Below are positions 53,368 to 63,740 of a stretch of 64,000 bases of DNA, one piece after another (position 1 is the stretch's first letter; every line of letters starts with the position of its first letter). The DNA comes from Croceicoccus naphthovorans. GTDB taxonomy: Bacteria; Pseudomonadota; Alphaproteobacteria; Sphingomonadales; Sphingomonadaceae. The translations under genes and the position numbers were made by a program. The stretch lies in contig NZ_CP011770.1 in NCBI RefSeq assembly GCF_001028705.1, positions 1,677,501 through 1,741,500 of the forward strand, read 5' to 3'. The notes under the pieces were generated by a model that saw only the letters and a list, made by a program, of their open reading frames with translations, was not told the origin of the DNA and made no database searches.

Positions 53368-53914
53368 GCGTCACCGGCTGAACAGTTGAAACCGCGTGCT
53401 TGTAGGCCAGCTGCACATAGCCTTCCCGCTCCAGCATCATGCAGAACAGGTCATAGGCGGCGATCCGCCCCTGAAGCATCACACCGTTTACGAGGAACAT
53501 AGTGACCTGCACTTCGGCATCGCGGACCGAGCTGAGGAACACGTCCTGCAACTGGCGCTTGCGCTTTTCGTTCTTCTCGATCTCGAACTGATCGGCATCG
53601 ACGGGCTGCGTCGGCATGATCGTGCTGATCGCATGTTTGTAGACCAGCTGCGACTGGCCATCGCGGCGCAGCAGGATCGAGAAATTGTCGAACCACGTCA
53701 CGATTCCCTGCAATTTCACGCCTTTGACGAGGAACATCGTCACCGGCGTCTTGTTGCGGCGGACGTGATTCAGGAACAGGTCCTGCAAATTGCGGCCTTT
53801 TAAAGCTGCCTTTTTGGGCGCCGGGGCAGGCGTGGATGCGGGGCTTGCTGCAGGAGCGTCTTCAGCCCCTTCTTCGCGAGAGGGAGTCCGGATCGAAAGT
53901 GTCTTGCCAGCCAT
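53330..53914 (-). CDS. hfq: Hfq with two tandem Sm domains
   Basis: A 194-residue protein made of an Ala/Pro-rich N-terminus and two Hfq-like Sm domains, about residues 43-101 ('[20 protein letters not shown]', 'LVKGVKLQG', 'VYKHAIST') and 121-180 ('[20 protein letters not shown]', '[17 protein letters not shown]', '[10 protein letters not shown]'). E. coli Hfq has one ~65-residue domain, so this is a duplicated form. Gln of 'LQD' and the 'YKHA' box (proximal RNA site) are kept in both. ATG at 53914 follows AAAGGAG. Confidence 0.9.
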   Translation of the reverse strand: MAGKTLSIRTPSREEGAEDAPAASPASTPAPAPKKAALKGRNLQDLFLNHVRRNKTPVTMFLVKGVKLQGIVTWFDNFSILLRRDGQSQLVYKHAISTIMPTQPVDADQFEIEKNEKRKRQLQDVFLSSVRDAEVQVTMFLVNGVMLQGRIAAYDLFCMMLEREGYVQLAYKHAVSTVQPVTHVDLSGDWDEED

Positions 53915-54066
53915 CAAGGGCTCCTTTGTTGTTGGCGGACGAGTGATCCCGTTCCGCAATCTGGCCGGAATGACGGTTCCGACCGAGTTTCTCACCTATA
54001 TTAGCGGCTGCCACAGATGTTCAAACCCCTTTTCGCATTTGCAGCATGGAAAAACTGAATTGCCGA

Positions 54067-55443
54067 TCAACTGTCCGACCTGTGATCGGCCAGCCCCAGC
54101 GACTTCAGCTTGCGATGCAGGGCCGACCGCTCCATTCCGATAAAGCTGGCGGTGCGAGAGATGTTCCCGGAAAACCGCCGAATCTGGATCTTCAGATACT
54201 CTCGCTCGAACTGTTCGCGCGCCTCACGCAAGGGGATTCCCATCATCGCGGTGATGCCGGTGCCGTCGCCATTGTCTTCCTGTGTGATTTCAGGCGGCAG
54301 CATGTCCGTCTCGATCCGGCTCAGCCGATCGCGCGGGGCGAGTATGATGGTACGCTCGATCACGTTGCGCAACTGACGCACGTTGCCCGGCCAGTCGTAG
54401 CTTTGCAGAACGGCCATCGCATCTTCGCTGACCTCGGGCGCGGTGATTCCCTGTGCGGTGGCGAAACGCGCGAAGAAGTGACTGACAAGGGCGGGAATGT
54501 CCCCACGCCGTTCTGCCAACGGTGGGATAGTGACGGGCACGACGTTCAGGCGGTAGTAGAGATCCTCACGGAACCGACGTTCCGCGATCTCGCCCTCAAG
54601 ATCGCGCGACGTGGCAGAGGCGACACGAACATCCACGCGAAGCTGGCGGTTGCCGCCAACGCGAACGAAAGCCTGATCGGTCAGCACCCGCAGGATACGC
54701 GCCTGTGTCGATTCGGGCATGTCGGCTACTTCGTCGAAGAACAGAGTGCCGCCGTCGGCCATTTCCAGCAATCCGGCGCGAACCAGCTTGCCGTCCTGTT
54801 CCTCGCCGAAAAGCTCCTGCTCAAACCGTTCGGGGGTGATCCGGGCGGAATTGACCGTGACGAAGGGCTTGTCGCCCCGCGTGCTCCAGTGGTGGAGCAG
54901 GCGCGCGGCAACTTCCTTCCCCGCGCCCGCCGGGCCGGTAATCAGAACGCGGCTGCCAGTTCCAGCCACCCGCTTCAGCGTCGCGCGAACCTGATTGATC
55001 GCGGTGGACGATCCGGTGAACTCGTCGAAAAGGCTCTCGCCCTGTCGCAATTGCGCATTCTCGCGGCGCAGGCGCTCGGTCTCGGTCGCGCGCTCTACCA
55101 TCAGCAGAAGGCGTTCGGATTCGAACGGCTTTTCGATGAAGTCCACCGCCCCGCGGCTGACCGCGGCGACGGCGGTGTCGATATTCCCGTGGCCGGAGAA
55201 GATGATGACCGGCAACTCCGGCTCGCGTTGTTTGATCGCGTCGAGCACTTCCAGCCCGTCCATCGGCGATCCGTGGAGCCAGACGTCGAGCAGGACAAGA
55301 CTGGGCCGCCGCTCGTCTATCGCGGCAAGGGCAGAAACGCTGTCGCCCGCCGTGCGGCATTCATAGCCTTCATCGGAAAGCACGCCCGCGACGAGTTCGC
55401 GAATGTCGCGTTCGTCGTCGACGATCAGGATATCGAGTGCCAT
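54067..55443 (-). CDS. ntrX: Nitrogen regulator NtrX, response regulator
   Basis: A 458-residue protein with a receiver domain (phospho-Asp in 'PSLVLLDVWLHGSPMDGLEV' near residue 53), an AAA+ domain with Walker A 'GPAGAGKEVAA', and a C-terminal Fis-like HTH ('FSGNISRTASFIGMERSALHR'-type). The stretch equal to the sigma-54 contact loop reads 'FGEEQDGKLVRAGLLEMADG' and lacks GAFTGA, unlike the NtrC in this operon. So it may regulate without sigma-54. It partners NtrY, 19 bases upstream. Confidence 0.93.
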   Translation of the reverse strand: MALDILIVDDERDIRELVAGVLSDEGYECRTAGDSVSALAAIDERRPSLVLLDVWLHGSPMDGLEVLDAIKQREPELPVIIFSGHGNIDTAVAAVSRGAVDFIEKPFESERLLLMVERATETERLRRENAQLRQGESLFDEFTGSSTAINQVRATLKRVAGTGSRVLITGPAGAGKEVAARLLHHWSTRGDKPFVTVNSARITPERFEQELFGEEQDGKLVRAGLLEMADGGTLFFDEVADMPESTQARILRVLTDQAFVRVGGNRQLRVDVRVASATSRDLEGEIAERRFREDLYYRLNVVPVTIPPLAERRGDIPALVSHFFARFATAQGITAPEVSEDAMAVLQSYDWPGNVRQLRNVIERTIILAPRDRLSRIETDMLPPEITQEDNGDGTGITAMMGIPLREAREQFEREYLKIQIRRFSGNISRTASFIGMERSALHRKLKSLGLADHRSDS

Positions 55444-55462
55444 GCTGTCCTTTCGGGATTGA

Positions 55463-57748
55463 TCATTGGGCTGCCTCTGCGCCCTCTTCTGCGTCTAGAT
55501 CGGCAAGCGGATTGCGCGCGAAGCGCAGCCGCACGCAGGTACCGCCCGTATCGGCAGGCTCGAACGCGATGTTGCCGCCGTGCTCGCCCAGGATTTTCTG
55601 CACGATGGCGAGCCCGAGCCCCGTGCCCTTCTCGCGCGTGGTCATATAGGGTTCGACGATCCTGCTGCCTTCCTTGGGCAGGCCAATACCGTTGTCGGTA
55701 ACGGTCACCGTGACGCCGCCGCGATCGGGAACCATGCGGATCGCGATCTTGCCGCGAAAATCCTCGCCATCTTGCGAGGTGCGGGTTTCGATCGCCTCTG
55801 CCGCGTTCTTGAGCACGTTGGTCATCGCCTGCCCGACCTGATGACGATCGCAGGCGATGGTCGTGTCGCCCTCGTCCGCCTCAAACCGGTAGTCGATGTC
55901 CTGATGTCCAACTTCCTGCAGGAACAGCGCCTGCCGGACGAGGTCAGAGATGTTTTCCTCGCGGAAACTGGGCTTTGGCATACGCGCAAAGCTGGAGAAT
56001 TCATCGACCATCTTACGCAAGTCGCCAACCTGCCGGATGATCGTTTGGGTCAGCTCGGCAAAAAGCTCGCTGTCGGTCTCGATCTGGCGCGAGAATCGCC
56101 GACCGAGCCTTTCGGTGGCAAGCTGGATCGGGGTCAGCGGGTTCTTGATTTCGTGAGCGATCCGGCGGGCCACGTCGGACCACGCGGCGCGGCGCTGATC
56201 GAGCAATTGCCGCGTAATGTCCTCGAACGTCAGCACATTACCATGGCGCGTCTTGGCGATCTTTACCGCTAGGGTTCGCGAGTCGCTGCCGCGCGCGTGC
56301 TGGACGACGGCGCTGTTACGGCGGTTTTCGACCGCTTCGGCCAGTGTCGGGGCGATCTTCGACAGCGCACGGCCGATGGCCTCACCCTCCCCGCCTTCGA
56401 ACAACATCGCCTGAGCCGATCCGTTGATCAGCAGGATGCCGCCGTGTTCGTCGACCGAGATGATGCCAGAAGTTGCGGAATCGAGCACAGCCTCGGTAAA
56501 GTCGCGCCGTTCGATCAGCAGCTCGTTCGCCTCGATCAAGGCGCGCGTCTGGCCCGCGATCTGCTCGGTCATGCGGTTGAACGCGCGGTTGAGGAGGCCA
56601 ATCTCGTCATTGCCAGTGCGGCCCGAAACGCGCTTCGAAAAATCGCCCGCGCCAACATCGCGTGCGGCCACCAGCAATTCGGCCAGCGGTTCCACCTGCC
56701 TATCGGCAAAACGCAGGGCGAACCACACGGCCAAAGCCACCAAGGCGAGCGACACGCCCAATAGTGCGATGTTGAACTGCAATTGCAGAGTCCGTGCGTT
56801 GCCGATCAAACTGTCGTAATTCGCAAGAACGCTTTGCGCGCGCTGCCACTGGTCCTGCGCCTCCGCATCGGATTTCCGCGCGGTGTAGAGATAGGTACCG
56901 GTATCGATGCTAAGCGGGGTAACCGCCTCGATCCGCTGCGCCGTTGCGGTGACAACGACGGTTTCCCCTTTGGCGAGGCGTTCGAAAACGTTCGGCGCGA
57001 TGCGGTGCGGGCCGGCTTCCTCATCGGGGTCGACAATGGCGGCGGTGCGGACCACGCCGTCCTCGCCGCGCTCGATAATCGCGGATTCGTTCAATTCGCG
57101 GATGATGACCTGCCGGGTATAGGCCTCGGCGAATTCGGGCGAGGTGATCGCGGCTTGGCTCAGGTAAAACCGGACGTCGCCCGCCATCGCCACCGTCTCG
57201 TCGCCGATGTCGCGCAGGTTTTGCTCGTAATAGCCGCGCGCAAGCTGGTTCGCATCCTCCAGCAACCCGCGCGACCGTTCGGAAAACCAGAACTCCACCC
57301 CTGCCTGAAACAGGTATGACGCGAATACCACGACCAGTAGCGTCGGCACCGCCGCGATGACCGAAAAAAAGAAGACCAGACGGACGTGGTAGCGCCCTGG
57401 GCTGCCCAGCAGCTTGCGCGCCCGCCGCAGCGCCAGCCGCCGCCCTGCCAGCATCAGTAGCGCCATCGCCGGGATAAGGGTCGCGACCAACAGCGATGTT
57501 GTCGTAACCGTGGGCAACAGCTGCCCGGCGGAGTCAGATGTGCCGAGCCGCAGCCAACCGCCGAACACCACCGCGATCAGGATCGTCGCACACAGCACTT
57601 CGAGCAGCAGGAAACCGTTGGCGCGGTGCCACAAAACACCAAACCGGCGCGTAAAGCGCGGCCAGTCCAGCCCGTCGGGCCCCAGCATCGGCCTGCGCCG
57701 CGCAACCAGCGGCGTTTCTTCGGCGATTTCCGCTTCCATCGTGGCCAA
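55463..57748 (-). CDS. ntrY: Sensor histidine kinase NtrY
   Basis: A 761-residue kinase with several N-terminal membrane helices (about residues 40-145, plus one near 325-345), a periplasmic region between them, HAMP, PAS, HisKA with '[20 protein letters not shown]' (His near residue 535) and HATPase_c with 'DNGIGLPKEGSRIVEPYMTT' and 'GTGLGLAIVQKILGEHGGNI'. It phosphorylates NtrX and is a candidate redox or nitrogen sensor in alphaproteobacteria. Confidence 0.95.
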   Translation of the reverse strand: MATMEAEIAEETPLVARRRPMLGPDGLDWPRFTRRFGVLWHRANGFLLLEVLCATILIAVVFGGWLRLGTSDSAGQLLPTVTTTSLLVATLIPAMALLMLAGRRLALRRARKLLGSPGRYHVRLVFFFSVIAAVPTLLVVVFASYLFQAGVEFWFSERSRGLLEDANQLARGYYEQNLRDIGDETVAMAGDVRFYLSQAAITSPEFAEAYTRQVIIRELNESAIIERGEDGVVRTAAIVDPDEEAGPHRIAPNVFERLAKGETVVVTATAQRIEAVTPLSIDTGTYLYTARKSDAEAQDQWQRAQSVLANYDSLIGNARTLQLQFNIALLGVSLALVALAVWFALRFADRQVEPLAELLVAARDVGAGDFSKRVSGRTGNDEIGLLNRAFNRMTEQIAGQTRALIEANELLIERRDFTEAVLDSATSGIISVDEHGGILLINGSAQAMLFEGGEGEAIGRALSKIAPTLAEAVENRRNSAVVQHARGSDSRTLAVKIAKTRHGNVLTFEDITRQLLDQRRAAWSDVARRIAHEIKNPLTPIQLATERLGRRFSRQIETDSELFAELTQTIIRQVGDLRKMVDEFSSFARMPKPSFREENISDLVRQALFLQEVGHQDIDYRFEADEGDTTIACDRHQVGQAMTNVLKNAAEAIETRTSQDGEDFRGKIAIRMVPDRGGVTVTVTDNGIGLPKEGSRIVEPYMTTREKGTGLGLAIVQKILGEHGGNIAFEPADTGGTCVRLRFARNPLADLDAEEGAEAAQ

Positions 57749-57808
57749 GACACAACAGTCCTGTTGCGAAAATGCAAGGGCTATCCGTCAAGGCTCCACC
57801 GGATTGCG

Positions 57809-59263
57809 TTAACCAGTGCCTCGCGGAGAGAATTCCTCTGGGTCGATGTCGAGTTCGACCAATCGCTTGCGCAGGGTGTTTCGGTTGATCCCCAGCATCT
57901 GCGCGGCGCGAAGCTGGTTGCCGCTCGTGGTATCCAACATGTGCGTGAACAGCGGACGTTCGAATGCGGCCATCGCGCGGGCGTAAATCTCCCCCGGCTC
58001 CGGCGAATTGGCGGCCAGCCAGCGGCCCAGCGCGCCGGACAGGTCGTCCCCGCGCTCCGGCGTGTCGCCGCTTCCCGGCGGGGCGATTGCGGGCATCTGG
58101 CTGTAACCGTCTGTCTCCAGAACGGCGCGCACGGCCTTGGCGTCGATCACATCCTCTCGCGCCAACAGGGCAAGGCGGAAGATGAAGTTCTTCAATTCGC
58201 GGACATTTCCGCGCCATGGCTGACGGCAGAGCATCTGCGCCGCATCCTCGGTCAAGGCCCGTCCGGGCAGACCATCGCGCGCCGCCTGCGCAAGGAAATG
58301 ACGGGCCAAGGCCGCAATGTCGTCCCCGCGTTCCCGCAATGGCGGCAGCTGGATCGGCACGACGTTGAGGCGGTAGTACAAGTCCTCGCGGAACGTCCCC
58401 GCCTCTATCATGGGCAGCAGATCTTTGTTCGTCGCGGCGATGATGCGCGCGTCGAACGGCACTTCCTCTCGCCCGCCGACGCGCAGGATCATGCCGGATT
58501 GCAAGGCGCGCAATAGCCGAGTCTGCGCCTGCATCGGCATGTCGCCGATTTCGTCGAGGAACAGCGTGCCTCCGTGGGCCTGCTCGAACTTGCCGATATG
58601 GCGGTTCACCGCGCCGGTGAAGGCGCCTTTCTCGTGTCCGAACAGCTCCGATTCGATCAGGTCGGCGGGAATTGCGGCGGTGTTTACCGCGACGAAAGGC
58701 CCGCTGGTGCGCCCGCCAAGCTGATGGATCGCCTCTGCCACCAGTTCCTTGCCCGTCCCGGATTCGCCCAGCACCAGCACGGTAAGGTCATTGCGCAAAA
58801 CGCGCGTGATCATGCGATAGACCGCCTGCATTGGCGGCGAACGGCCGACCAGCGGCAGGGCCATCCCATCGTCGCCCTGCTCGGGCACCGGGCGCGAGGC
58901 GGATGTTCCGATGGCCTGCTTTACCGCGCGGATCAGTTCGTCGAGGTCGAAGGGCTTGGGGAAGTACTCGAACGCACCGCTGTCAGTCGCACGAACTGCG
59001 GTATCCAGGGTGTTTTGAGCCGAGAGGATGATGATCGGCAATTCCGGATAGTTATCGCGAACCGTGCCGATGGTTTCGATTCCGTCGCCGTCCTTCAGCT
59101 TCACGTCGGTCAGAAGCAGCGAGAAGCCGTCCTTCGCCAGGAACCGGTCGCGCGCCTCGATCGTGTCGCAACGCACGACGTCCAGCCCTTCGTCCTCCAA
59201 CGCCGTGGTAATGACGATGGCGATGGAAATGTCGTCCTCGACCAGCAGGATCGGCGCGCTCAC
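57809..59263 (-). CDS. ntrC: Nitrogen regulator NtrC
   Basis: A 484-residue response regulator. Phospho-Asp lies in 'FSLLLTDVKLKDGDGIETIG', AAA+ Walker A in 'VLGESGTGKELVAEAIHQLG' and the sigma-54 loop in 'LFGHEKGAFTGAVNRHIGKF', with a C-terminal Fis HTH 'LRAAQMLGINRNTLRKRLVE'. It is a full sigma-54 activator of nitrogen-limitation genes. It starts four bases inside the ntrB end and is followed by ntrY. Confidence 0.95.
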   Translation of the reverse strand: MSAPILLVEDDISIAIVITTALEDEGLDVVRCDTIEARDRFLAKDGFSLLLTDVKLKDGDGIETIGTVRDNYPELPIIILSAQNTLDTAVRATDSGAFEYFPKPFDLDELIRAVKQAIGTSASRPVPEQGDDGMALPLVGRSPPMQAVYRMITRVLRNDLTVLVLGESGTGKELVAEAIHQLGGRTSGPFVAVNTAAIPADLIESELFGHEKGAFTGAVNRHIGKFEQAHGGTLFLDEIGDMPMQAQTRLLRALQSGMILRVGGREEVPFDARIIAATNKDLLPMIEAGTFREDLYYRLNVVPIQLPPLRERGDDIAALARHFLAQAARDGLPGRALTEDAAQMLCRQPWRGNVRELKNFIFRLALLAREDVIDAKAVRAVLETDGYSQMPAIAPPGSGDTPERGDDLSGALGRWLAANSPEPGEIYARAMAAFERPLFTHMLDTTSGNQLRAAQMLGINRNTLRKRLVELDIDPEEFSPRGTG

Positions 59264-60387
59264 GTCAGGATTTCCTCGATTTTGGGCTTCGGCTCATCGG
59301 CGGTCTGCGCAACGGGCAGGTGAATGCGGAAATTGGTCCAGCCGCCACGCTCGTCCCGGTCGTGGCTGATCCGCCCGTCCATATCGCGCACCAGTTTCCG
59401 CACCAGCGCTAGGCCAAGACCCTGCCCGTGCTTTTTCGAAGTAACGAACGGTTCGAACAGGTGGTCGCGAACGGCGGGGTCGATACCGGGGCCGTTGTCC
59501 GCAACGGTGATTTCGATCGGCAAGGGAACCGACAGGCCCCGCGCCCGGTCCAGCAGGGCGATCCCGCTGGCGAATCGCGTACGTAGGCGCACGGCCGGAG
59601 CCTCGTTGCTCCGGCTCGCCTCGATCGCGTTGGTCATCAGGTTGATCAGGACCTGCATCAGCATCTCGTTACTGGCGCGGATATCGGGCAGTGAAGGATC
59701 GAATTCCTCGGTCAGAACTACGCCATCCAGCCCGCTCGCCTCCACCACGGCCCGTGCCTTGCGGACCGCAACGTGCAGGTTGACGACGCCGCCCGGTTCC
59801 CGGGTCTTGCGGCTCAGCGATTGCATCTGGTCGATCAGGCCCGCAATCCGGTCCACCTCGTCAGCGATCAGTTCCGCCAAAGCGCGGTCCTTGGCCTTCA
59901 ACTTGCGCGACAAAAGCTGTGCCGCACCGCGAATACCGGCGAGCGGATTCTTGATCTCGTGCGCAAGGATTTCCGGTGCGCGCAGAACCATGTTTTCCGA
60001 TGCCTCTGGGCTGATCTCTTCCAGCCCCTCCAGCTCGGTCGGCACCGTCATCGTCATGATCTGCCAGCCGGCATTGCCGATCACGGGAGCGATGGCGAGG
60101 TTGACGCGGGCGGCATCGGCCTTGCCCAGCTTTACCGCTATGTCGCGGGCGCTGATCTGCACCTCGCTATCGGCCATCATTGTCAGGATGCGCGGTTCAC
60201 CGAATTCGACCACCGCGCCCAGCGCCTTGCCGATCAATCGGCGCGCACCCTGCCCCAGCATCTGCTCCGCCGCCGCATTGACCGAGGCGATCTTCAAGCC
60301 CGGACGGAGCAGCACCACCGCTTGCGGCAGGCTGGCGATCTGGCGCAGCCCATCGGGCAAATCGTCCCGATCGCCGCCAAAGATCAC
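59260..60387 (-). CDS. ntrB: Sensor histidine kinase NtrB
   Basis: A 375-residue soluble kinase. An N-terminal PAS domain ('[20 protein letters not shown]') precedes HisKA with '[20 protein letters not shown]' and HATPase_c with '[20 protein letters not shown]' and '[20 protein letters not shown]'. It controls NtrC phosphorylation under GlnB/GlnK. Its start overlaps the dusB stop by four bases. Confidence 0.95.
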   Translation of the reverse strand: MIFGGDRDDLPDGLRQIASLPQAVVLLRPGLKIASVNAAAEQMLGQGARRLIGKALGAVVEFGEPRILTMMADSEVQISARDIAVKLGKADAARVNLAIAPVIGNAGWQIMTMTVPTELEGLEEISPEASENMVLRAPEILAHEIKNPLAGIRGAAQLLSRKLKAKDRALAELIADEVDRIAGLIDQMQSLSRKTREPGGVVNLHVAVRKARAVVEASGLDGVVLTEEFDPSLPDIRASNEMLMQVLINLMTNAIEASRSNEAPAVRLRTRFASGIALLDRARGLSVPLPIEITVADNGPGIDPAVRDHLFEPFVTSKKHGQGLGLALVRKLVRDMDGRISHDRDERGGWTNFRIHLPVAQTADEPKPKIEEILT

Positions 60388-61409
60388 GCGGCTCTCCGTT
60401 CCGGTTCCGCCTCGATCAGCGGGCCGTAAAAATCGGCCAACATGGCCAGCACGTCATCGGCATCGTCAACGAAATTCACCTTGTTGCGGAACTCTGCCGA
60501 TCCGGAGAGACCCTTGGTGTACCAGCCGAGATGTTTGCGCGCCATCCGCACGCCCGTGTGCGGACCATAATGATCGAGCATCATGCGATAGTGTTCGATG
60601 ACGAGATCGTACTGTTCGGCCAGCGTGGGATCGCGGCGAACGTCGCGTTCACCCAGCCAGTCCATCACCTGCCCCAGCAGCCACGGTTTGCCATAGGCAC
60701 CGCGCCCGATCATCACACCATCCGCGCCGCTTTGTTCCAGCGCGGTCGCCGCGTCGTCGATATCGCAGATGTCGCCATTGACGATCACCGGCAGCGAGAC
60801 CGCGTTCTTTACGTTGCGAACGAAGGCCCAGTCGGCGCTGCCCTTGTACATCTGATTGCGCGTACGTCCGTGAACGGTGATCAGTTTCGCGCCCAGGTCT
60901 TCGGCAATGTGCGCCAGTTCCGGGGCATTCAGGCTGGCATGGTCCCAGCCCATGCGCATCTTCACGGTAACGGGCACCGACACCGCCCCGACCGTTGCCT
61001 TGATCAGGCTGGCCGCCAGCGGCAGGTCGCGCATCAGCGCGCTGCCCGCATCGCCGTTGACGACCTTCTTCACCGGGCAGCCCATGTTGATGTCGATGAT
61101 TGCCGCACCGCGATCGGCGTTCAGCTTGGCCGCTTCCGCCATTTCGTTCGGGCTGCAGCCAGCCAGCTGGAGCGAAACCGGCTTCTCGATGGGGTCCCAG
61201 TCCGCCTTTTGCAGCGACTGGCGCGTTTCGCGGATCATCGCCGGGCTGGCGATCATCTCGGTCACGTTGAGGCCGGAGCCGAACCGGCGCACCAGCGTGC
61301 GGAACGGGCGATCGGTCACGCCCGTCATGGGCGCGAGGATCACCGGCGTTTCGACGCGGACCGGCCCGATCTGGATCGGGGCGAGCGAGGGGGGAGTCGG
61401 ATATTGCAT
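60384..61409 (-). CDS. dusB: tRNA-dihydrouridine synthase B
   Basis: A 341-residue FMN TIM-barrel enzyme. It opens '[20 protein letters not shown]' and has '[20 protein letters not shown]' (catalytic Cys), '[20 protein letters not shown]' and '[20 protein letters not shown]'. It reduces uridines in the D-loop of tRNA. In alphaproteobacteria it heads the ntrBC operon. A 17-bp palindrome lies ten bases before its start. Confidence 0.95.
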   Translation of the reverse strand: MQYPTPPSLAPIQIGPVRVETPVILAPMTGVTDRPFRTLVRRFGSGLNVTEMIASPAMIRETRQSLQKADWDPIEKPVSLQLAGCSPNEMAEAAKLNADRGAAIIDINMGCPVKKVVNGDAGSALMRDLPLAASLIKATVGAVSVPVTVKMRMGWDHASLNAPELAHIAEDLGAKLITVHGRTRNQMYKGSADWAFVRNVKNAVSLPVIVNGDICDIDDAATALEQSGADGVMIGRGAYGKPWLLGQVMDWLGERDVRRDPTLAEQYDLVIEHYRMMLDHYGPHTGVRMARKHLGWYTKGLSGSAEFRNKVNFVDDADDVLAMLADFYGPLIEAEPERRAA

Positions 61410-61418
61410 TTGCGAATG

Positions 61419-61435
61419 TGCCTAAAATTTAGGCA
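61419..61435. promoter_or_regulatory. 17-bp palindrome at the head of the dusB-ntr operon
   Basis: TGCCTAAAATTTAGGCA has perfect 8-bp arms around one base. It lies 10 bases before the dusB start in the divergent gap to ispDF. A regulator binding there could block the whole ntr operon, and perhaps ispDF. Confidence 0.5.
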
Positions 61436-61528
61436 GCCCATACGGGATCGCCGCGTTATCGGCAAGGGGGCGCGGATGGGCCAGAGTGGGCTGGATTGCG
61501 GCAACGGCCCGGTCTATGCCACGGCGCG

Positions 61529-62686
61529 ATGATGAATGGGAAGAAGACCGTCGCGGTAATCGTCGCCGCCGGAAAGGGCGAACGCGCAGGCGGTGACGTG
61601 CCAAAGCAATTTCGCACTGTCGCGGGTCGCAGCCTTATCGGCCATTGCGTCGACCGGTTTCGCGCGCATCCGGGTATCGATGACGTGGTGGTTGCGATTG
61701 CCGAGGGGCAGGAGAACGCGCTGGCAAGAGCAGTCGGCCCAGCGCCTTTGCCGCGATCAGTCATCGGAGGCGCGTCTCGGCGCGAGTCGGTGGCAAATGC
61801 CTTGTGCGCCCTGGAAACCGACGGCGATGTCGGTGCGGTGTTGATCCACGATGCCGCCCGGCCATTCCTGCCAGAAACGGTCATCGACGATCTATTGGCT
61901 GGCCTTGGAGCGTACGAGGGCGCAATCCCTGCCCTGCCCGTCGTCGACACCTTGGCGCGCGGCTACGACACGCTTGGCGAAACCGTTTCGCGCGAAGGCC
62001 TGTGGCGCGTTCAGACACCGCAGGCGTTCCGGTGCGACGCCATCCTCTCTGCCCACCGCGCATGGCCCGCTGATCGCGAGGCGACGGACGATGCCCAGAT
62101 GCTCCGGGCGATGGGCGGCAGCGTGGCCATCGTTAAGGGAGACACCATGCTCGAAAAGCTGACCCACCCGGCGGACTTCGCCTTGGCAGAGGCGCGCTTC
62201 GGCGGACCATCCATGCGGATCGGCAGCGGTTACGATGTCCACCGCCTCGCCCCCGGAGAGGGCGTGTGGCTCTGCGGCGTTCACATTCCGCACGACCGAT
62301 CCCTGTCGGGCCACAGCGACGCCGACGTTGCGCTTCATGCTCTTACCGATGCGATCCTTGGCGCGGCGGCGCTGGGTGACATCGGGCAGCACTTCCCGCC
62401 ATCCGACCCTCAGTGGAAGGGGGCCGAATCGCATTTGTTCCTGACCCATGCAGTCGAACTTGCGCGCGGGGCCGGTTACACAATCGGCAATGCCGACGTG
62501 ACGATAATCTGCGAAGCGCCCAAGGTCGGCCCCCACCGTCAGGCCATGCAGGAACGGGTCGCGGGCCTGTTGGGCGTTGACATCTCTGCCGTATCGGTCA
62601 AGGCGACGACCACAGAGCGATTGGGCTTTACCGGTCGCGGTGAAGGCATCGCGGCGCAGGCACAGGTCCTGCTCTGCCGGACGTGA
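61529..62686 (+). CDS. ispDF: Bifunctional IspD-IspF isoprenoid enzyme
   Basis: A 385-residue fusion. IspD (residues ~1-220): '[20 protein letters not shown]' and '[20 protein letters not shown]'. IspF (~230-385): '[20 protein letters not shown]' and '[20 protein letters not shown]' with zinc ligands, and '[20 protein letters not shown]'. It makes CDP-ME and MEcPP in the MEP pathway. ATG at 61529 (or 61532) opens the IspD fold. Fusion is common in alphaproteobacteria. Confidence 0.95.
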   Translation: MMNGKKTVAVIVAAGKGERAGGDVPKQFRTVAGRSLIGHCVDRFRAHPGIDDVVVAIAEGQENALARAVGPAPLPRSVIGGASRRESVANALCALETDGDVGAVLIHDAARPFLPETVIDDLLAGLGAYEGAIPALPVVDTLARGYDTLGETVSREGLWRVQTPQAFRCDAILSAHRAWPADREATDDAQMLRAMGGSVAIVKGDTMLEKLTHPADFALAEARFGGPSMRIGSGYDVHRLAPGEGVWLCGVHIPHDRSLSGHSDADVALHALTDAILGAAALGDIGQHFPPSDPQWKGAESHLFLTHAVELARGAGYTIGNADVTIICEAPKVGPHRQAMQERVAGLLGVDISAVSVKATTTERLGFTGRGEGIAAQAQVLLCRT

Positions 62687-62758
62687 CACTCTTGGTTGTG
62701 AGTGGCGAAATCGCATAGGCCCCATAATTCTGCCACGAAACGCGGACAGACGAACTTC

Positions 62759-63268
62759 ATGGATTCCTTGCTTCCCCCCGATATTGTCGATTTGGCCCGT
62801 CAGGTCATAGAGGCGCACAAGGCGCGCGGCACCACCGTCGCCATTGCCGAAAGCTGCACCGGCGGTCTTGTTGCTGCTGCGCTGACCGAAATTCCCGGAT
62901 CGTCGGCGGTCGTCGACCGGGCCTTCGTGTCCTACTCGAACGACGCCAAGATGGAGATGCTGTCTGTCCCGCTCGACCTGATCGAGACGTTTGGCGCGGT
63001 ATCCGTGGCCGTTGCATGGTCGATGGCGAACGGCGCAATTAAGAATTCACAGGCCGATCTGGCCGTGGCGATCACCGGAATTGCCGGGCCGGATGGCGGA
63101 TCGGAGCTAAAGCCCGTCGGCACCGTCGTATTCGCGCGGGCTGAGCGTGAGCAGCCCGACGATCAAGAACCCTCTGCAGAACTGCGGAAGTTCGAATGCA
63201 AAGGTCGGCCCGAAGTGCGACACCAGGCCGCGTTGTGCGCGTTGGAACTGCTGCTGCCGCAAGACTGA
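62759..63268 (+). CDS. CinA C-terminal-type nicotinamide-nucleotide amidase
   Basis: A 169-residue stand-alone PncC/CinA C-terminal domain. Motifs are '[20 protein letters not shown]' (catalytic Ser), '[20 protein letters not shown]' and '[20 protein letters not shown]'. It deamidates NMN to nicotinic acid mononucleotide in NAD recycling. ATG at 62759 is preferred; GTG at 62702 would add 19 unlike residues. The N-terminal CinA domain is missing, as in many short family members. Confidence 0.88.
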   Translation: MDSLLPPDIVDLARQVIEAHKARGTTVAIAESCTGGLVAAALTEIPGSSAVVDRAFVSYSNDAKMEMLSVPLDLIETFGAVSVAVAWSMANGAIKNSQADLAVAITGIAGPDGGSELKPVGTVVFARAEREQPDDQEPSAELRKFECKGRPEVRHQAALCALELLLPQD

Positions 63269-63283
63269 GCCTGGGTTTGTCGG

Positions 63284-63727
63284 TCAGGCGGCGGGTTGGC
63301 CGTAAAGCTCGCCCGCCCGCGTTTCGAACGCGCCGACCATTTTGCGGAATGCGCGGTCGAGATAGGCCCCGGCCATCGTTTCGAACACCGCGCTGCGAAA
63401 CGTGAAATCGACGCAGAAGTCGATCCGGCAGCGTCCCGGGCCGAGCGGTTCGAAATGCCACGAATTTTCCAGATGGTTCAACGGCCCGTCGACATATTCG
63501 ACCACGATTCGCGTCGGGCGTTCCTTGTGCACCTTGCTCGTGAATTTTTCACGCAGCGCTTTGAAACCGACCATCATGTCGGCGACCATCTCAGTCTCGC
63601 TGTCGGAGCGGACGCGGGTCGCCACCACCCATGGCAGGAATTTCTGATACTTCGCGACATCGGCCACAAGGTCGAACATCTGTTCGGCGCTGTAAGGCAG
63701 TTCGCGCGACTCGCGAATATTGGGCAT
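63284..63727 (-). CDS. RatA/COQ10-type START-like lipid-binding protein
   Basis: A 147-residue polyketide cyclase/COQ10-like protein. It opens 'RESRELPYSAEQMFDLVADV', has 'YQKFLPWVVATRVRS' and 'HLENSWHFEPLGPGRCRIDF', and an ending helix 'YLDRAFRKMVGAFETRAGEL'. Family members bind ubiquinone (COQ10) and act in respiration; E. coli RatA also affects ribosomes. ATG at 63727 sits 13 bases past lipA and gives the family N-terminus; the longer frame does not. Confidence 0.85.
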   Translation of the reverse strand: MPNIRESRELPYSAEQMFDLVADVAKYQKFLPWVVATRVRSDSETEMVADMMVGFKALREKFTSKVHKERPTRIVVEYVDGPLNHLENSWHFEPLGPGRCRIDFCVDFTFRSAVFETMAGAYLDRAFRKMVGAFETRAGELYGQPAA

Positions 63728-63740
63728 CAGTCGCGGAACC

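Noticed and set aside
54046..55701. Long plus-strand frame across ntrX
   Set aside because: Shadow of the minus-strand response regulator; no start context or motifs.
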